Source: an uncultured Lachnospiraceae bacterium
GTDB lineage: Bacteria; Bacillota; Clostridia; Lachnospirales; Lachnospiraceae
Assembly (NCBI GenBank): GCA_946538445.1
Contig: CAMNGO010000145.1
Location: forward strand, 1 to 5,507
Direction: 5' to 3'
DNA: 5,507 nt
Below are positions 5,023 through 5,507 of this stretch, in pieces (positions within the stretch are counted from its first letter, which is position 1; each line of letters opens with the position of its first letter). A program made the translations under genes and the position numbers. A model generated the notes under the pieces. The model searched no databases. It had not been told where the DNA came from and was given only the letters and a program-made list of their open reading frames with translations.

Positions 5023-5507
5023 ATGGCAAATGTTTCAGATACGAAAAGTCGAATAGTCAGTGTTGAAAATACACATAAGATCACCAATGCCATGTATCTG
5101 ATCTCCTCGACCAAGCTGCAGAAGGCCAAGCAGAATCTGAATAAGACCCGGCCCTTTTTCCAGATGATGGAGAATGAAATCAAGCGGATCTTTCAGACAG
5201 AGACCGATGTCCGTTCCAGGTATTTTTATCCGGAAACAGGACGAAAACCTGCAGAGACCTACGCCTATCTGGTCATCACGGCCGACAAGGGGCTGGCCGG
5301 CTCTTATAATTATAATGTAATTAAACAGGCCACCCTGGAGATGGAGAAGCATAAAAAGGTGAAGCTGTATGTGGTAGGAGAATACGGGAGAAGATATTAT
5401 TACAAGCATAATATCCCCATCGAGCATTCCTTCCTTTACACTGCCCAGAATCCGACCATGCACCGGGCCAGGGAGATTGCCCATATCCTTTTGACAGAAT
5501 ATGATGC
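5023..5507 (+). CDS. atpG: F-type ATP synthase subunit gamma, partial (3' end beyond window)
   Basis: Central rotor shaft linking the c-ring to the alpha/beta head. ATG 5023 follows AAAGGA at 5010-5015 with 7 bases between. The frame stays open for 161 codons to the window edge; complete gamma subunits are about 285-300 residues, so roughly the first half is present. The N-terminal helix carries the family signature: RIVSVENTHKITNAMYLISS followed by TKLQKAK, matching the usual RI.S..NT.KIT.AM...S..KL..A. The Rossmann-like domain begins with YAYLVITADKGLAGSYNYNV, the usual D-GL-G--N strand-turn, and continues with KLYVVGEYGRRYYYKHNI. The canonical glycine-cysteine in this loop is glycine-leucine-alanine-glycine here, which is within family variation. 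The beta and epsilon genes are expected next in the operon. Confidence 0.95.
   Translation, partial: MANVSDTKSRIVSVENTHKITNAMYLISSTKLQKAKQNLNKTRPFFQMMENEIKRIFQTETDVRSRYFYPETGRKPAETYAYLVITADKGLAGSYNYNVIKQATLEMEKHKKVKLYVVGEYGRRYYYKHNIPIEHSFLYTAQNPTMHRAREIAHILLTEYD

Noticed and set aside
1055..5507. Membership in the Na+-type alternative N-ATPase family, which also lacks delta and has the order a-c-b-alpha-gamma
   Set aside because: Those operons begin with beta, epsilon, AtpQ and AtpR before a. Here the DNA before atpB is non-coding, and a delta-like domain is present on alpha. The downstream genes are out of view, so this is a strong preference rather than proof.
1..5507. CRISPR array, tRNA, rRNA or riboswitch
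   Set aside because: No regularly spaced repeats, cloverleaf or rRNA-like segments, or known riboswitch cores were visible on either strand.

Overview
The window carries the 5' part of an F-type (F1Fo) ATP synthase operon on the + strand, preceded by about 0.9 kb of AT-rich DNA with no intact gene. Protein sequences and strong AGGAGG-type ribosome binding sites point to a Gram-positive anaerobe of the class Clostridia, probably a Lachnospiraceae-like gut bacterium. This is a judgement from family resemblance, not a search.

Layout: 1-599 is AT-rich with only short broken reading frames and one good-looking promoter (320-348). 600-812 holds the C-terminal end of an unidentified protein with no usable start, most likely a gene remnant. 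816-911 is a long palindrome with 22-bp perfect arms, with a small terminator-like hairpin at its tip. A well-formed sigma-A-type promoter (936-964) follows. The operon then runs atpB (a, 1055-1978), atpE (c, 2158-2559), atpF (b, 2581-3069), atpA (alpha, 3062-4906) and atpG (gamma, from 5023, cut by the window end). The beta and epsilon genes are expected beyond the right edge.

The genes encode one rotary machine: a and the c-ring form the ion-translocating Fo motor, b is the peripheral stalk, alpha (with beta) forms the catalytic head, and gamma is the central shaft. The stator cap delta (atpH) normally lies between atpF and atpA, and it is absent as a separate gene. Instead the first ~80 residues of the alpha protein look like the C-terminal, b-binding domain of delta, fused to an otherwise complete alpha subunit. 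The delta N-terminal domain, whose normal job is to hold onto alpha, is missing, so the fusion seems to replace that contact with a covalent link.

Two other subunits are also unusual. The a subunit has an extra N-terminal cytoplasmic tail and membrane segment, and the c subunit has a ~55-residue N-terminal extension resembling a signal peptide plus linker. The polar residues lining the usual a-subunit half-channels also sit at shifted positions. Taken together this looks like a divergent F-ATPase subtype. The delta-alpha fusion is the most interesting feature of the window.
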